From Symbiodinium natans (taxonomy: Eukaryota > Sar > Dinophyceae > Suessiales > Symbiodiniaceae): DNA of 64,000 bases. The notes beneath the pieces were generated by a model. That model did not search any database, was not told the origin of the DNA, and was given only the letters and a program-made list of their open reading frames with translations. Positions 1 through 11,137 of this stretch are shown in pieces. The DNA is taken from the NCBI GenBank assembly GCA_905221605.1, contig CAJNDS010000237.1, positions 75,001 to 139,000 of the forward strand. The letters are read 5' to 3'. Within the stretch, counting starts at the first letter, position 1, and each line of letters opens with the position of its first letter. The position numbers and the translations under genes are program-made.

Positions 1-153
1 TCGAGTGAAGGCTATATGGAGATTGTGCAGTTGCTCTTAGAAGCAGGCGCCGACCGGGAGTTGCAAGACTTGAACGGTGAAACGGCCAGAAGCATAGCGC
101 GCGCCAACGGCAACGACGAGATTGAGCGTCTGCTTTGCCGAAGGTGCCCTTGA
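1..153 (+). CDS. Ankyrin-repeat protein, 3'-terminal exon (partial)
   Basis: The frame is open from base 1 to a TGA at 151-153. It encodes an ankyrin-repeat consensus, VQLLLEAGADRELQDLNGET, with the usual LLEAGADxxxxDxxGxT pattern, then a half repeat and a short end (LLCRRCP). Ankyrin repeats are protein-binding modules. The gene starts to the left of the window. The next 300 bases look like 3' UTR and then enter telomere-like repeats. Confidence 0.8.
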   Translation, partial: SSEGYMEIVQLLLEAGADRELQDLNGETARSIARANGNDEIERLLCRRCP

Positions 154-656
154 CACCTCGGGAAAAATGACAAGTTACGGTACTGTTTGTAGATGTTTCT
201 TGGACCATGGCAATGAGATCCTCCTCCGCACGTGAGAAGACAACTGTTACTGCAGAACGAGAAGGTTTGGCTGACCCTGGAAAACAATGACAGTAGCCAT
301 GGTAAGTGTACCGACAAACGAACTAACAGTATGCAGAACTTCATCCGATGCGCGCGTTCACACCCTTATGGAAGCTATCCCCCTTTGGTCTACCCCACTG
401 CTGAATTCTAAAGCCCAGCCTACAAACCCTAAGTCTAAACCCTAACACCTACAAACCTTAAATTCTAAATCCCACCAACCCTAACGCCACAAACCCGAAG
501 CCCTACAAACCCTACAAACCCTAAAGCCCAAGCCCAATACACTCGAAACCCTACAAACCCTGCACGCCAGAAAACTTATTACCATCAACCCTCAACCCTA
601 AGCCCAACAAGCCCTGCACTCCTCCACCTACAATAGGGGTCGGAGCCCTATTAACA
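154..656. other. Probable 3' UTR then degenerate CCCTAAA-like DNA
   Basis: No coding frame is convincing here. From about 415 the sequence becomes a decayed mixture of CCCTAAA, CCCTACAAA and related words, suggesting old diverged repeat arrays. Confidence 0.5.
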
Positions 657-2418
657 AAATCCAATAACCCTAAAAGCCTAAAAACTGCAACCCCAAACCC
701 TAAACCCTAGACCCTAACCCCTAAACCCTAGACCCTAGACCCTAAACCCTAAACCCTACACCCTAAACCCTAAACCCTAAACCCTAAACCCTAAACCCTA
801 AACCCTAAACCCTAAACCCTAAGCCCTATTCTAACCATTTGGGCCCCCCTGCCATGTACCACGGAGGCTCTGCTGGCGGCGCCGCCCCTGAGCCGAAGGC
901 AGCAGCCGCCCGACGGCGTGGGCCTCTTGGGGTTGAACCGAGGCCCGAGTTTAGGGTTTAGGGTTTAGGGTTTAGGGTTTAGGGTTTAGGGTTTGGGGTT
1001 TGGGGTTTAGGGTTTGGGGTTTGGGGTTTAGGGTTTAGGGTTTGGGGTTTAGGGTTTAGGGTTAGGGGTTTAGGGTTTAGGGTTTAGGGTTTGGGGTTTA
1101 GGGTTTAGGGTTTAGGGTTTGGGGTTTAGGGTTTGGGGTTTGGGGATTTAGGGTTTAGGGTTTGGGGTTTGGGGTTTAGGGTTTGGGGTTTGGGGTTTTG
1201 GGTTTGGGGTTTGGGGTTTGGGGTTTGGGGTTTGGGGTTTAGGGTTTGGGGTTTAGGGTTTGGGGTTTTAGGGTTTTAGGGGGGTTTGGGGGGTTTAGGG
1301 TTTTGGGGTTTTGGGGTTTTGGGGTTTAGGGTTTAGGGTTTGGGGTTTAGTTGGGGTTTAGGCTTTAGGGTTTGGGGGCTTTTGAAGTTTTTCGGGTTTA
1401 AGGGCTCTAGGGGTTTTAGGTTTTAGTTCTTCAGGGTTGAAGGGTTTAGGGTTCAGGCGATCAGTGTTTAGAGCCTTTTGGGGGTGTAAACGATGGGCCG
1501 TTTCGAGGTTCTCTATGACAGTAAATATGCTGCAGGGTTTACCAATTGCCCGCGAGTTTGTTTGGATCAGCCCCCCCCCCCCACCATGTTCTTGTAGCAG
1601 CAAGGGGAGCTGGGCAATTGAGAGCCATGAGCGGGGAAGAACCCTAAACCCGGGCAAACTGGCAGCCGCAATGGAGTCAAACCCGAGAGAGAACGATCAG
1701 GGTTTAGGGTTATTGGGTATGAGGAAGGATGCGCAAACGCCGCAAGACACATGACAGCCTGTGGAACCTTCTGATTTCACTCAAAGGCTTGTTGCCAATG
1801 CTCCCACCCTATAAGTCTACTTGGTGTCCCCTAGAAACTGTACAAGAATCGCTATAATTACTAAGTCAAACGGGCTTCCAAGCAGGCCGCATAAAGCCCA
1901 ATGGCATGATGTTTGCGCTAACGGAAGTTGCGGTTATGAGCGCCCTCCCTAAACCCCCAAACTCTCAACCTTAGGGATCTTTGAAAATAGATTTGAATTG
2001 TTGGGCACTTTCATTCCCAAGAAATGGCGAAAATACAGGTGTTTCTAGGGGTCCAAGCTTAGTATAGCAACCCTCAACCCTAAACCATGTGCCTGGGAGG
2101 TGCCAAGCGCCACCTTGGCGCAAATGCAGCGCAGGCACCTTCGGTTAAGTGTACCTTATCGTTCGGAATCAGAGGCCCAGATTTAGTGCAAGGCATACTT
2201 CCGAATTCGGGGGACGTGTGGGAAGCCGAGATTTTGTAAACCACATGGCTTGAATACGAGGTTACGAGGTATAATGGCCCCTGCGTTCGCTCCTTGCAGA
2301 GTTCAGGCTTTAGGGTTTAGGGTTTAGGGTTTAGGGTTTAGGGTGCTTGAAGATGTCATCAGCACGATTCTGAACACTGAGGGCGTAGGGTTCAGGGGGC
2401 TTGGGGCCTTAAGCCCAG

Positions 2419-2519
2419 AGACTCCAAAACCCCTTAGTTAAGGAATATCCCTTGAATTATAATAAGAGCCCTAATATGAATTAAGGAATATTCCTTAATT
2501 AAGGGGTTTTGGAGTTTCT
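2419..2519. mobile_element. Fold-back (MITE-like) element
   Basis: Inverted arms of about 29 bp start with AGACTCCAAAACCCCTTAG and end with CTAAGGGGTTTTGGAGT-like sequence, with two or three mismatches around a short AT-rich centre. There is no coding capacity. It lies between arrays, probably inside an intron. Confidence 0.6.
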
Positions 2520-2601
2520 GGGAGGGTCTGAAGAGACAGTCTCTGAGCCGAAGCTGGCTCGGCCCACCATGTCGGCTCAAAGTCACGGGATTTATAGCCT
2601 C

Positions 2602-2776
2602 CAACCCCAACCCTAAACCCTAAACCCTAAACCCTAAACCCTAAACCCTAAACCCTAAACCCTAAACCCTAAACCCTAACCCTAAACCCTAAACCCTAAA
2701 CCCTAAACCCTAAACCCTAAACCCTAAACCCTAAACCCTAAACCCTAAACCCTAAACCCTAAACCCTAAACCCTAC
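2602..2776 (+). repeat. CCCTAAA tandem array
   Basis: About 24 nearly perfect CCCTAAA units with a single phase slip (CCCTAACCC) near 2680. The purity suggests recent expansion or insertion. Confidence 0.9.
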
Positions 2777-2884
2777 TTACACCCCTCAGCCAGGGACCGC
2801 CACAGAAGCGCCCCGCGCCAGCGAGTCGGTCATGGCGCCGAGAGGGACAGGGTTTACGGTTTTCGGGTTTATGGTCTTCGGGCG

Positions 2885-2920
2885 CGGGCGCGCGCGCGCG
2901 CGCGCGCGCGCGCGCGGGCG
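2885..2920. repeat. (CG)n tract
   Basis: Alternating GC run of about 30 bases, a potential Z-DNA former. Confidence 0.8.
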
Positions 2921-3254
2921 CAGGAGGCCATCTTTGAATAGAAGTTTTGGTTTCAGAGCCGATTGGATTTGGGGAATTTTCGGGGGCTTCGGGTCTAGGG
3001 TTGAGGGTTTAAGATTGGATCCCAGCGAACGGTGGCACTTTTGTCCAAAAGGAGTCCCACTTACTTTGGAGCCAAGACGTCCAAGACAGAGCGCCTAAGT
3101 TACCCTAAGCCCTATATGCCCTTAAACCCTAAACCCGATACCGCTTATACTATACATCCTAAACCCTATGCCCTAGAAGCCCTGAGCCCCAAACCCCACA
3201 CCCCAAACCCCAAACCCAAAATCCCAAACTCCAAACCCAAACTCCAAACCCCAA

Positions 3255-3341
3255 ACCCCAAACCCCCCAAACCCCCCAAACCCCCCAAACCCCCCAAACC
3301 CCCCAAACCCCCCAAACCCCCCAAACCCCCCAAACCCCCCA
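3255..3341 (+). repeat. AAACCCCCC tandem array
   Basis: About ten copies of a 9-bp unit, AAACCCCCC, a C-expanded derivative of CCCTAAA. It keeps an open frame (Pro-Lys repeats) only because of its unit length. Confidence 0.85.
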
Positions 3342-3384
3342 AAACCCTAAACCCTACTCGAAACTCAGGGAACCGCACATAAAC

Positions 3385-3461
3385 CTGCCAGCTGAGGCAC
3401 GACAGTGCCGGCTGGCAGCCGAGGGCAGGAAAAGGACGCTACTATCAGCTGCTGGGCTCAG
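3385..3461 (+). CDS. Candidate exon, copy A of a duplicated pair
   Basis: GC-rich open segment (LPAEARQCRLAAEGRKR...) between repeat arrays. It shares an ordered set of words with 4001-4082 (CTGCCA, GGCACGA, GGCAGCC, GGAAAAGG, GGCTC), so the two look like old duplicates. The frame is not conserved well enough to prove coding. Confidence 0.35.
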
Positions 3462-4000
3462 GGAGGGTTTAGGGTATAGGGTTTAGGGTTTAGGGTTTAA
3501 GGTTTAGGGTTCAGGGTTCAGGGTTTAGGGTTTAGGGTGTAGCGTTTAGGGTTTAGGGTTTAGGGTTTAGGGTTTAGGTTCGAGCCACCTCCCCTCGAAA
3601 ACTCCTGACGTCAAGGTTCAGGGCTCAGGGTGTAGGGTTTCTGGGGTGCGGGGGGCTGGCAGCTTTGCGGGGGTTACAGGGCTGATTTAAGGCCATAAAT
3701 TGAGGGTTTAGGGGTCTAAGTTTAGGGTTTGGGGTTTAGGGTTTAGGGTTTATATAGAAACCGCAAGTCACGCTGTCCCCAGTTCTCTAGTTCACCCAAG
3801 TTGTACCCGCAGGTCGCTTGCACTGACGGCTAGATGCCCGCAACCCAAGACTCCCAAAGCCCTGGATCCTTAAACCCTGGGGTTTAGGGTTTAGGGAAGG
3901 TCTTTCCACAGGGACAGTCTATGCCCTGAACCCTAAACCCGCTTAACCTGAACCCTAAACCTAAACCCTAAACCCTCTTAACCTGAACCGTAACACGGGC

Positions 4001-4082
4001 ACTGCCAAGCTAAGCTGCCAAGGCACGAAACTCCTGCTTGGCAGCCAGCCGGAAAAGGTGGAAATCAGCCTCTCGGCTCCAG
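4001..4082 (+). CDS. Candidate exon, copy B of a duplicated pair
   Basis: Diverged copy of 3385-3461 followed by AG|TGGGTTTAGGG. It may be a duplicated exon or a decayed non-coding duplication. Confidence 0.3.
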
Positions 4083-4085
4083 TGG

Positions 4086-4293
4086 GTTTAGGGCTTAGGC
4101 TTAGGGCTTAGGGCTTAGGGCTTAGGGCTTAGGGCTTAGGGCTTAGGGCTTAGGGCTTAGGGCTTAGGGCTTAGGGCTTAGGGCTTAGGGCTTAGGGCTT
4201 AAGGCTTAGGGCTTAGGGCTTAGGGCTTAGGGCTTAGGGCTTAGGGCTTAGGGCTTAGGGCTTAGGGCTTAGGGCTTAGGGCTTAGGGCTTAG
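4086..4293 (-). repeat. GGGCTTA variant telomere array
   Basis: About 28 copies of the 7-mer GGGCTTA, almost without interruption and with no intermixed TTTAGGG. One variant fixed over 200 bp indicates local tandem amplification rather than repeated telomerase addition. Confidence 0.9.
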
Positions 4294-4979
4294 GGTTCCG
4301 AATCCTTGCAGCTGGAAGCCCAAGCGAGTTTGGGGTTTTCGAGCTTTTGTGCACCTACAGACCGAGTTAGTTTCTTGGTGCTTGGACTGTGAAATGCCTC
4401 TATCAAGATGTATACGGTATACCTTCTTTTCCGGCATACAAAGTGCGAACTCTTGTCTGAAATCTGCCCTGTATCCCCGAGCTGCCCCACGGTCCTCTTT
4501 CAGGGTCAGGGTCGCCTGGTCTCTTGTTCAGCCACATAAAGAAGAGCACTAAATCCTCAACCCCAGTACCCACAAATTCTCCCCTCTTACTTGGGGGCCA
4601 TGGTCTCGTCTACAAGGTGCGGTACACGACCACATATGGGCCGACAGCCCCCTTAGGAATTCATTTTGTATGTGTATTTATGTTACAAAACCGAAGAAAA
4701 CATAGAAAAACACTGTTTTTGCTAAGGTTCTAAAGGGGAGTATAGAAGAGATTGGACTACGAAATCAACATCGGTGGAAGCCGGGCTGTGATCACCGAAC
4801 GGGGACGGGGTGCCCGTGCAACAAGGTTTAGGGTTTAGGGTTTAGGGTTTAGGGTTTAGGGTTTAGGGTTTAAGAGTGTGGAGTGGGGGGTGGGGTCTCC
4901 GGGCCACCTACCTGAAGATGCATCGCGTTGCTCATGTACAGCCCCTCCAAACCCTTGACCTAAACCCTAAAGCCTAAAC

Positions 4980-4980
<1 letters not shown>

Positions 4981-5022
<42 letters not shown>
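4981..5022 (+). repeat. Poly-C tract (about 42 nt)
   Basis: Uninterrupted C run. Long C or G runs recur in this region (5951, 9327, 14365, 19972, 26886, 28571, 36558, 51241). Confidence 0.9.
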
Positions 5023-5024
<2 letters not shown>

Positions 5025-5238
5025 AGAAAAAACAAACAGAAAGAAAGAGGGGCAAAAGCCCAACATGCCCTTATCACTTGGAGGCACCGTTCAGCATCCA
5101 TGCGATCGTGTGGATGGTTCAGGGTTTCAGGTCGTAATATCCTTATTGTAGAAGCACGACTAAGCCCTAAGCCCTAAGCCCTAAACCCTAAACCCTAAAC
5201 CCTAAACCCTAAACCCTAACTTTGAGAAGCGCTCTTAG

Positions 5239-5313
5239 GTCCTGGAAGCCTTCTTGGCAATCGACACATGCGAATAGCTGGCGAGAGCTTGGCCCTGAGA
5301 CTGGGTCTATCAG
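5239..5313 (+). CDS. Candidate exon with telomere-like donor
   Basis: Acceptor GCTCTTAG, open frame (SWKPSWQSTHANSWRELGPE...), donor AG|GTTTAG. The donor is a telomere-repeat word. No homology recognised. Confidence 0.35.
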
Positions 5314-6158
5314 GTTTAGAGTCTTTTTTACAGAGGGCTTCAGAATAGGGCTTTTTCACATGGCTGGAAAAGAGGGCTTAGAGAATTTGTACAGACCTTT
5401 TATAAGGTTTGGGGCTTGTGGCGCCGCTTCTGGGGGGCTTCACTTGTGCTGTTTTGTCCTCGCACCGGCCTCAGAAGTGGGGAAGGCTGCCGGGGAACGT
5501 ACTCCATGTGATATCTCGGGGGCCAAGGCTGTGAGCTCTGCACTACCCGCGCTGAGCGCATGGCGCGGTTGTGAGAAAAATTGGCGTTGAGAAGCCGTTC
5601 TGAGTAAGCGGCTGCGTGTTTTTTGTGGCCCTCTCCATGCGAAAGGCATTTGGCCTTACTTATGAAAGAAGTGCCCGGCGTTTAGTAGCTAGGCGGGTTT
5701 GGGCAAGGTATCAGGTCAAGCCTCCAAGCAGCAACAACCCACCGGTCTGGCATGTTGTTGGGATTTGAGCTTTGAATCCTCGTGGCGACCATATCTAAAC
5801 CCTAAACCCCAAACCCTATAAACCCTAAACCCGATTTTACTCCGGACTGGCGGAGCGTTGGTAAGATCAGGAGCGAGTGCTGACATATTGATTCCAGCGC
5901 ATAAAGCAAGCAGCTTGCTAGATTCAGGGTTCTCCCTCCTATTTTTTTCGGTGGGGGGGGGGGGGGAGGTTTCGGGGCTGGTGGGCTCCGCATTATGATT
6001 TGGGACGCCAAAACGGTCCATACCTTTGCGAACGACTAAGCACCCAAAACCCTACGCCCTACTTCACACTAGAAGGGGGTCCATGTTTTGGCGCATTGCT
6101 AAGAACCCTGAACCCCAAACTCCGAAGCCCTAAGTCCTAAACCCGAAGCCCGCATATC

Positions 6159-6258
6159 TTGGGATGTCCCCCTTATACTAGCAGTCCTTGATAGGGATTC
6201 TAGTACCCCCTATTATAATCCCGACTAAGGACTGTTAGTATAAGGGGGAACATCCCAA
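6159..6258. mobile_element. Fold-back family 1 element (copy a)
   Basis: Termini TTGGGATGTCCCCCTTATAC and GTATAAGGGGGAACATCCCA are inverted repeats. The inner words AGTCCTTGATAGGGATTCTAG and CTAAGGACTG are shared with the copies at 6612, 12013, 36498 and 43010. Confidence 0.75.
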
Positions 6259-6351
6259 CTTAAGAGACCTTCAACCCTAAACCATAAACCCTAAACCCCA
6301 AAGTAAATCTTTAGCAGCAACGGCTACACTTTCAGTGCCTCCATGTGCCAG

Positions 6352-6429
6352 AGCCATGCGAGCCGATGCTTTCCGAGGGGCCGCTCAGAGAACGCACCCA
6401 AGTTGCGATTGCGGAAGTATAGGGGTTAG
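6352..6429 (+). CDS. Candidate exon
   Basis: Acceptor CATGTGCCAG, then an open frame (SHASRCFPRGRSENAPKLRL) ending in the first TAG inside the following repeat. No homology seen. Confidence 0.35.
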   Translation, partial: SHASRCFPRGRSENAPKLRLRKYRG

Positions 6430-6611
6430 GGTTGAGGGTTTAGGGTTAAGGGTTTGGGGTTTAGGGTTGAGGGTTTAGGGTTGAGGGTTCATGGGATCAT
6501 GGGTTCATGGGTTCATGGGTTTGTGTCTTATGGTTTGAGGGGGTGGGGTTGAGGGTGTCATTAAGGAAGTCGAAAGCTTGAGTCGAACTTGGAACCCTCA
6601 GGCCTTATATT

Positions 6612-6722
6612 TTGGGATGTTCCCCCTTATACTAACAGTCCTTAGTAGGGATTATAATTGGGGGCGGGGGGGGTACTAGAATCCCTATTAAGGACGACTA
6701 GTATAATGGGGGAACATCCCAA
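6612..6722. mobile_element. Fold-back family 1 element (copy b)
   Basis: Same termini and inner words as copy a, 350 bp away, with a G-run in the centre. The two copies are close relatives. Confidence 0.75.
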
Positions 6723-6875
6723 CTTATATTCCTTTAGAGGATCTTTGGAAACAGGTCCCCAAACCCAAGGGTTTAGGGTTTAGGATTTAGGGTTTAGGGT
6801 TAGGGTGCCTGGTTGTGAGAACCCCGAAAAGGTAAGAAGCAGTTAAAGGACGGATATCACTAAACCCGTTACCAG

Positions 6876-7031
6876 GCTTCTTCTCACGCGGAGAAAGCAG
6901 CCCGTTTGTTAGAAGCATGTGAGGCTGCATATGCACTCATACAAGACACCTCAGGGACAAACTTCAGCCTACAATTGTGCAAAGAATTCCGAAAAGCGTC
7001 CCCAAACGCGAGAAACACGCTGAAACCGTAA
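6876..7031 (+). CDS. Candidate terminal exon, helical protein
   Basis: Acceptor ACCCGTTACCAG, then 51 open codons to TAA at 7029. The product starts ASSHAEKAARLLEACEAAYA and continues with charged residues, which looks like a real amphipathic helix. No family recognised. Confidence 0.55.
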   Translation, partial: ASSHAEKAARLLEACEAAYALIQDTSGTNFSLQLCKEFRKASPNARNTLKP

Positions 7032-7673
7032 AGCCTAAACCTCTGCTGGGTTCCTGCTGCCCATCAATGGCGTGCCTCAACACAGGGGCCAAGTTCGGGG
7101 TTATAGGGTCATAGGGTTTAGGGTTTAGGCTTTAGGCTGTTTAGGCTGTTTAAAGACCTGCAAGTTTTCAAGTGGAAGTGTTTCTGTCAGTCATGCTGCC
7201 GTGTTGTATCACAGAACAACCCTACACTGCCCTAAGCCCTAAGCTTCATGGCACTTTTCTTTTGTTTCTTCGTATACTCCGTTGCGAAACCACTACTGAT
7301 GTGATTGTGGCACTAGGGTGCTGTCCAAGCTTAGGGGAGGGGATTGGTAAGCAGGATGTACAGAACCTTAACCGCATGAAGGTCAGTCCTTGGGGGCATT
7401 TTATGTTTCCCCTTATTGGGTGTTAACAGGTTCATATTCATATTCAGGAATATTTTTCAGAGGGTTTCAGGGGCCATTCTAGGTATTCAAGCTCTGTGCT
7501 TAAAGTGTAGGAACTCAGGGCCTTGCTGCTGTTGGCTCAAGCATGTTTAGGGTTTTTGGGTTTAGGGGTTGAGGGGGTTTAGGGTTTAGGGTTTAGGGCC
7601 TTGCTGCTGTTGGCTCGAGCATTTCTTGGTCAGGAGTCACCGAGTCATCAGTACCTGCTTCTGCCGCTTGCAG

Positions 7674-7722
7674 GGTCATGGTCCGGTACATTGTCTTGGC
7701 AGAGGACGGCAGAATCGCTGAA
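7674..7722 (+). CDS. Candidate short exon
   Basis: Strong acceptor CTGCCGCTTGCAG, then VMVRYIVLAEDGRIAE. The upstream GCCTTGCTGCTGTTGGCTC block is duplicated at about 7521 and 7598. Confidence 0.35.
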
Positions 7723-8086
7723 CCCTGAAACCCAGAACCTAATCCCTGAAGACTTTTTCGTGGCATGCTGGTACAGAAGTGTTCTCGCGTACTCCTCCTG
7801 AAACGTCAACATGTTATATGGCCCACTAAGGCAGCATGACGAGCCTAAACCTGGTATAATTGCATATCATCATCAGGAGTAAGAAAAATCCATGGGCCCC
7901 CTGCGTGTCACTCAAAACTGGAAAATCGTTTGACTCCTCGACCCTCAACCCTGAATCCTGTACCTGAAGCCTTAAATTAAATCCTAAATCCTCAGCTAGG
8001 GTTTGGGGTTTAAGGTTTAAGGTTTAGGGTTTAGGGTTTAGGGTTTAGGGTTTAGGGTTTAGGGTTTAGGGTTTTGATTTTGGGAG

Positions 8087-8171
8087 GACTGCCCACCCGA
8101 CGATGCGCCCTGGCTGATCTCGTCCCGTCGTGAGCTTCGGGAGGCGCCAGCGCGCCCCGAAGGGCTCCCGG
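8087..8171 (+). CDS. Candidate exon flanked by telomere repeats
   Basis: An 85-nt GC-rich segment directly between two TTTAGGG arrays. It follows TTTTGGGAG, reads DCPPDDAPWLISSRRELREA and ends at a donor made by the next array, CCGG|GTTTAGGG. It is one of the cleanest examples of an exon bounded by telomere-like introns. Confidence 0.5.
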
Positions 8172-8700
8172 GTTTAGGGTTTGGGGCTTAGGGTTTAGGG
8201 TTTGGGGTTTAGGGGTTAGGGGTTAGGGGTTGAGGGTTTAGGGTTTGGGGTGTAGTGCTTTCTTTGGGGCTTCTGCACGGTCACAAACTTGGGTGTTCAT
8301 AGGGTTTCGAAGGGTCCCTTATGAACCCAAAAAATATGGAAAGTACAAAATATCCCCCAAGCCAACCTCATTTTGTGATGGTGAGTCTGGGTCCCCAGAA
8401 ACGTCAAGAAGTCTCCTGCGGTAATATAGGGATATGACTAGTTGCTAGTAGTACTCCCTTATGGTCCCTGTATAAACATACGATATTAACCACCAAAACC
8501 CTATTCCAATTATTAAGGCCCCTATATTATTGTTGCGCAAAGCGTCCGAGAACATGAGCTGTAAATGGCCATGTCCTGAACTCAGATCCTGAGATTGACG
8601 GCTTTATATTACCAGTAATATTCCCTTATGGGGCCTTTGTATTTATACTATAATAACCCCCCCCCCCCCAAAACCCTGTTCTAATTATTGGCTCCTACAG

Positions 8701-8996
8701 TAGATATGTTCAATGGGTTGAAAGGCCAAAAGCCGAAGAGTTGTGGGTTTTGGGAACATGCCCAGAACACGGGTGCGTACAGCTATCTGCTTCCTGGCAT
8801 AACATACATTGCGGCAGAAGGATGCTTGACGTTTCAAGACGCGCTGTCTGAAGCGTTCGTGACTTTTGCCAAACATGCCCGGAACACCGGCACGGTGTTG
8901 TTTTTTGCCAAGTGGCATCAGAAAAGTACTAATTTCTCCAATGACAATATGTCTGTTCTTCGACAAGTAGTTGGGTTGGCCTCCAGAAAGCTTAGA
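8701..8996 (+). CDS. Candidate exon with internal duplication
   Basis: About 98 open codons after acceptor GGCTCCTACAG. FWEHAQNTGAYSYLL near the start resembles FAKHARNTGTVLFF later, and the DNA shares CATGCCC.GAACAC in both, so the exon carries an old internal duplication. It ends at AGA|GTTTAGG. No family recognised; the opposite strand is also partly open. Confidence 0.5.
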
Positions 8997-9174
8997 GTTT
9001 AGGGTGTAGGGTATCCTTGGCTGTGAGGACGCCAGTCAACAGCGCGATCGGACGGCTGCTTTGCGCGCGCAGTGTCCTGGCTTTTGCCTGGAAGCATCAA
9101 CTGCGGTTCATTTGTTAGAAGAAGAAGCGTAGTCGAAGAAGTTTTTGTAGTAGAAGACGCAGTAGTAATATCAG

Positions 9175-9205
9175 TAGTAGTTATTGTAGTAGTAGTAGTA
9201 GCAGC

Positions 9206-9249
<44 letters not shown>
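9175..9249 (+). repeat. (AGT)n microsatellite
   Basis: Run of AGT trinucleotides, about 25 units with a few AGC interruptions. The same trinucleotide makes a larger array at 55.26-55.48 kb. Confidence 0.9.
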
Positions 9250-9459
9250 GAGCCTTTTCAGGTTTGGGGGCATGAGCAGGAAAAGCAAGGTATTTGCAAG
9301 GACATCTTCGGCCGGGCAACATCACGTGGGGGGGGGGGGGGGGGGGGGAGGCGAGTTTGCTGTAATGTATCATGCTCTGAGTGATGACTGTAGCGGTCGT
9401 GTCGTTCTCGAAGTTGTGGGGTTTGTTTAGAGCCTCCGGGCGCCATTTCGTTCTGCAAG

Positions 9460-9577
9460 GTTCCCGGGGCCGGAATCGAGCTATTCTGCCAAGCTTTCCT
9501 GGGCTGCCGAAGTCCAAGACAAGCTGTCCGAGATGGAGCCCTTCTTTGGACTGGAGAACCTTGGCCCTTCAAACTTC
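9460..9577 (+). CDS. First recognisable exon of the 9.5-10.75 kb gene
   Basis: After TTCTGCAAG the frame reads SYSAKLSWAAEVQDKLSEME then PFFGLENLGPSNF and ends at TTC|GTACCT. Joining in phase 0 to the exon at 9629 gives a continuous protein. ATG at 9533 (MEPFFGLENL) is a possible start, but the frame is open upstream and the true start is unsure. It contains one GGYCCNTC octamer, at 9563. Confidence 0.65.
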
Positions 9578-9628
9578 GTACCTTGGTAGCCCAGTGGTAA
9601 TCTCTGCCCAGACGTCGTTACTGTTCAG

Positions 9629-10750
9629 GTGGTGATCAATCGGGACAAGATGCTGGACGCGCTGGCTGCCAGCCTCAAGGCAGGTGACCCAGCCAAGTTC
9701 TTTGGGTCCCAGCAGCACAGGAAGGCTTCAGGTCGGCAGTCGGGTAGCCCTGAGGGGTATACCGAGTGGCTCCACACTGCACCCGCGGGGACGTCTGTGC
9801 ACGCGGGCGCTCCGCCTGCAACCTCCAAAGCATTTTCGGACCTTGTGTTGCTGGCAAGCTGCGAGATGCCCAAAAACACAGCCATACAGACTGCAGTCGA
9901 ATCAATGCTCGAGAACCTGGGCCTCAACGTCGCCCTTGGGCCAGCACGATGCGGCGCGTCACGTCCAGACCTTCCAGAACACATCGGCGGGATGATGCAC
10001 TTCCCCGAGCCACGCGCAACCAAGCCAGGCGCTGCTGTTGCTTTCGAAGTGGTCGAGTTCCTGGAGAGGAATTTATTTGAGGAGGAGCTCCTTGCCCGAA
10101 AGCGACAGCTCGGGGGCCGAATGACCTATCTCATGCTGCCGAAGAATGACCCCAAGCCCTCAGGAGAAGAAGATGAGGAGGAGGAGGAGAGCAAAGAAGA
10201 GCTTTCCGCCGAGAACACAGATGTGCTGTGGCTGCCGGCCGAGTTCTCCGCAACGCGGCAGCGCATGCGAAAGCATTGTTGGTATGGGTTTGGGGAGACA
10301 TCCAGCATTCGGTCGCGGGTGCGGAAAGGGAGTACCGACTCCGGGAATCTCAAAGTAGCCATCTTTGATGCGGAGTTTGAGGCAGCCAAGGAGTTGAGGG
10401 GCAAGGCAGTGCTACCCTCCAAGCTTTGTTCCCTGCTTGCTTTGACCATGACGATGGATGACGACACCTACTGGATGCATGACAATGAGTGCCCAGAAGC
10501 GGTTGCTCAGTTGATGCACAAGATCTCGGCTTACTGGCGAACCACCCTGCTCAGCAAGAGCGACTCGGAGTTGGGAATCGGTGCGTCGGACCGAGAGGTC
10601 TGGGGAAAACTGCTGCGCCGCTGCCAGGTCAACTTCGAGTCATCTTGCGAGTTCGCAAAGATCAGATTCAACTGTGTGCCCGGGCCGCCGCGCAAGAAGC
10701 GAGCAGGGAGTGCAGCGGCGGCTGCACCGGGCAAAGCGCGGCGTGTGTAG
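9629..10750 (+). CDS. Unknown nuclear-like protein, main exon
   Basis: A 373-codon open exon after acceptor TTACTGTTCAG; the intron 9578-9628 is only 51 nt. The product has no domain I recognise. Visible parts are a mixed N-terminal region (VVINRDKMLDALAASLKAGD), a Glu/Asp/Ser run around residues 175-195 (EEDEEEEESKEEL), a central basic part (RKHCWYGFGETSSIRSRVRK) and a C-terminal KKR motif followed by an alanine run, which may be a nuclear localisation signal. Stop TAG at 10748. Codon use is GC-rich, unlike the flanking repeats. It is the most gene-like unit in the left 51 kb. Confidence 0.85.
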   Translation: MVINRDKMLDALAASLKAGDPAKFFGSQQHRKASGRQSGSPEGYTEWLHTAPAGTSVHAGAPPATSKAFSDLVLLASCEMPKNTAIQTAVESMLENLGLNVALGPARCGASRPDLPEHIGGMMHFPEPRATKPGAAVAFEVVEFLERNLFEEELLARKRQLGGRMTYLMLPKNDPKPSGEEDEEEEESKEELSAENTDVLWLPAEFSATRQRMRKHCWYGFGETSSIRSRVRKGSTDSGNLKVAIFDAEFEAAKELRGKAVLPSKLCSLLALTMTMDDDTYWMHDNECPEAVAQLMHKISAYWRTTLLSKSDSELGIGASDREVWGKLLRRCQVNFESSCEFAKIRFNCVPGPPRKKRAGSAAAAAPGKARRV

Positions 10751-11040
10751 CCGCCATTGATATTCATGTGAGCGGCGCTGCTCTCGGTCTCGTTGAACTG
10801 TTCAGCAACTGAGTTCACAAGTCAGTAAGTACTTAAGATGTATAGTTTGGTACCTGCAAACTAGTTGTGACTTGTATTTTATTTATGTGAGTAGAAGTCG
10901 CCGAAGTAAGGCCCCAATAGCAGGGATTCTGGTCTCCACAACAGGGGGTGACATCTGCGCTCCAACACCGGGATGGTGTCAAAGCTTCCCTACGAAGTCT
11001 GACAGGGGAATGCCGGAATCAGGTCCTGTCACTGTAGAGT
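10751..11040 (+). other. Probable 3' UTR and intergenic DNA
   Basis: Follows the TAG of the preceding gene. No good open frame; TTTAGGG array begins at about 11045. Confidence 0.5.
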
Positions 11041-11137
11041 AGAGGGGTTTAGGGTTTAGGGTTTAGGGTTTGGGGTTTAGGGTTTAGGGTTTAGGGTTTA
11101 GGGTTTAGGGTTTAGGGTGGGTTTTCTAGTGTGGGGG

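Noticed and set aside
9072-9275. Poly-Val frame, and poly-Thr frame on the - strand
   Set aside because: Translation of an AGT microsatellite.
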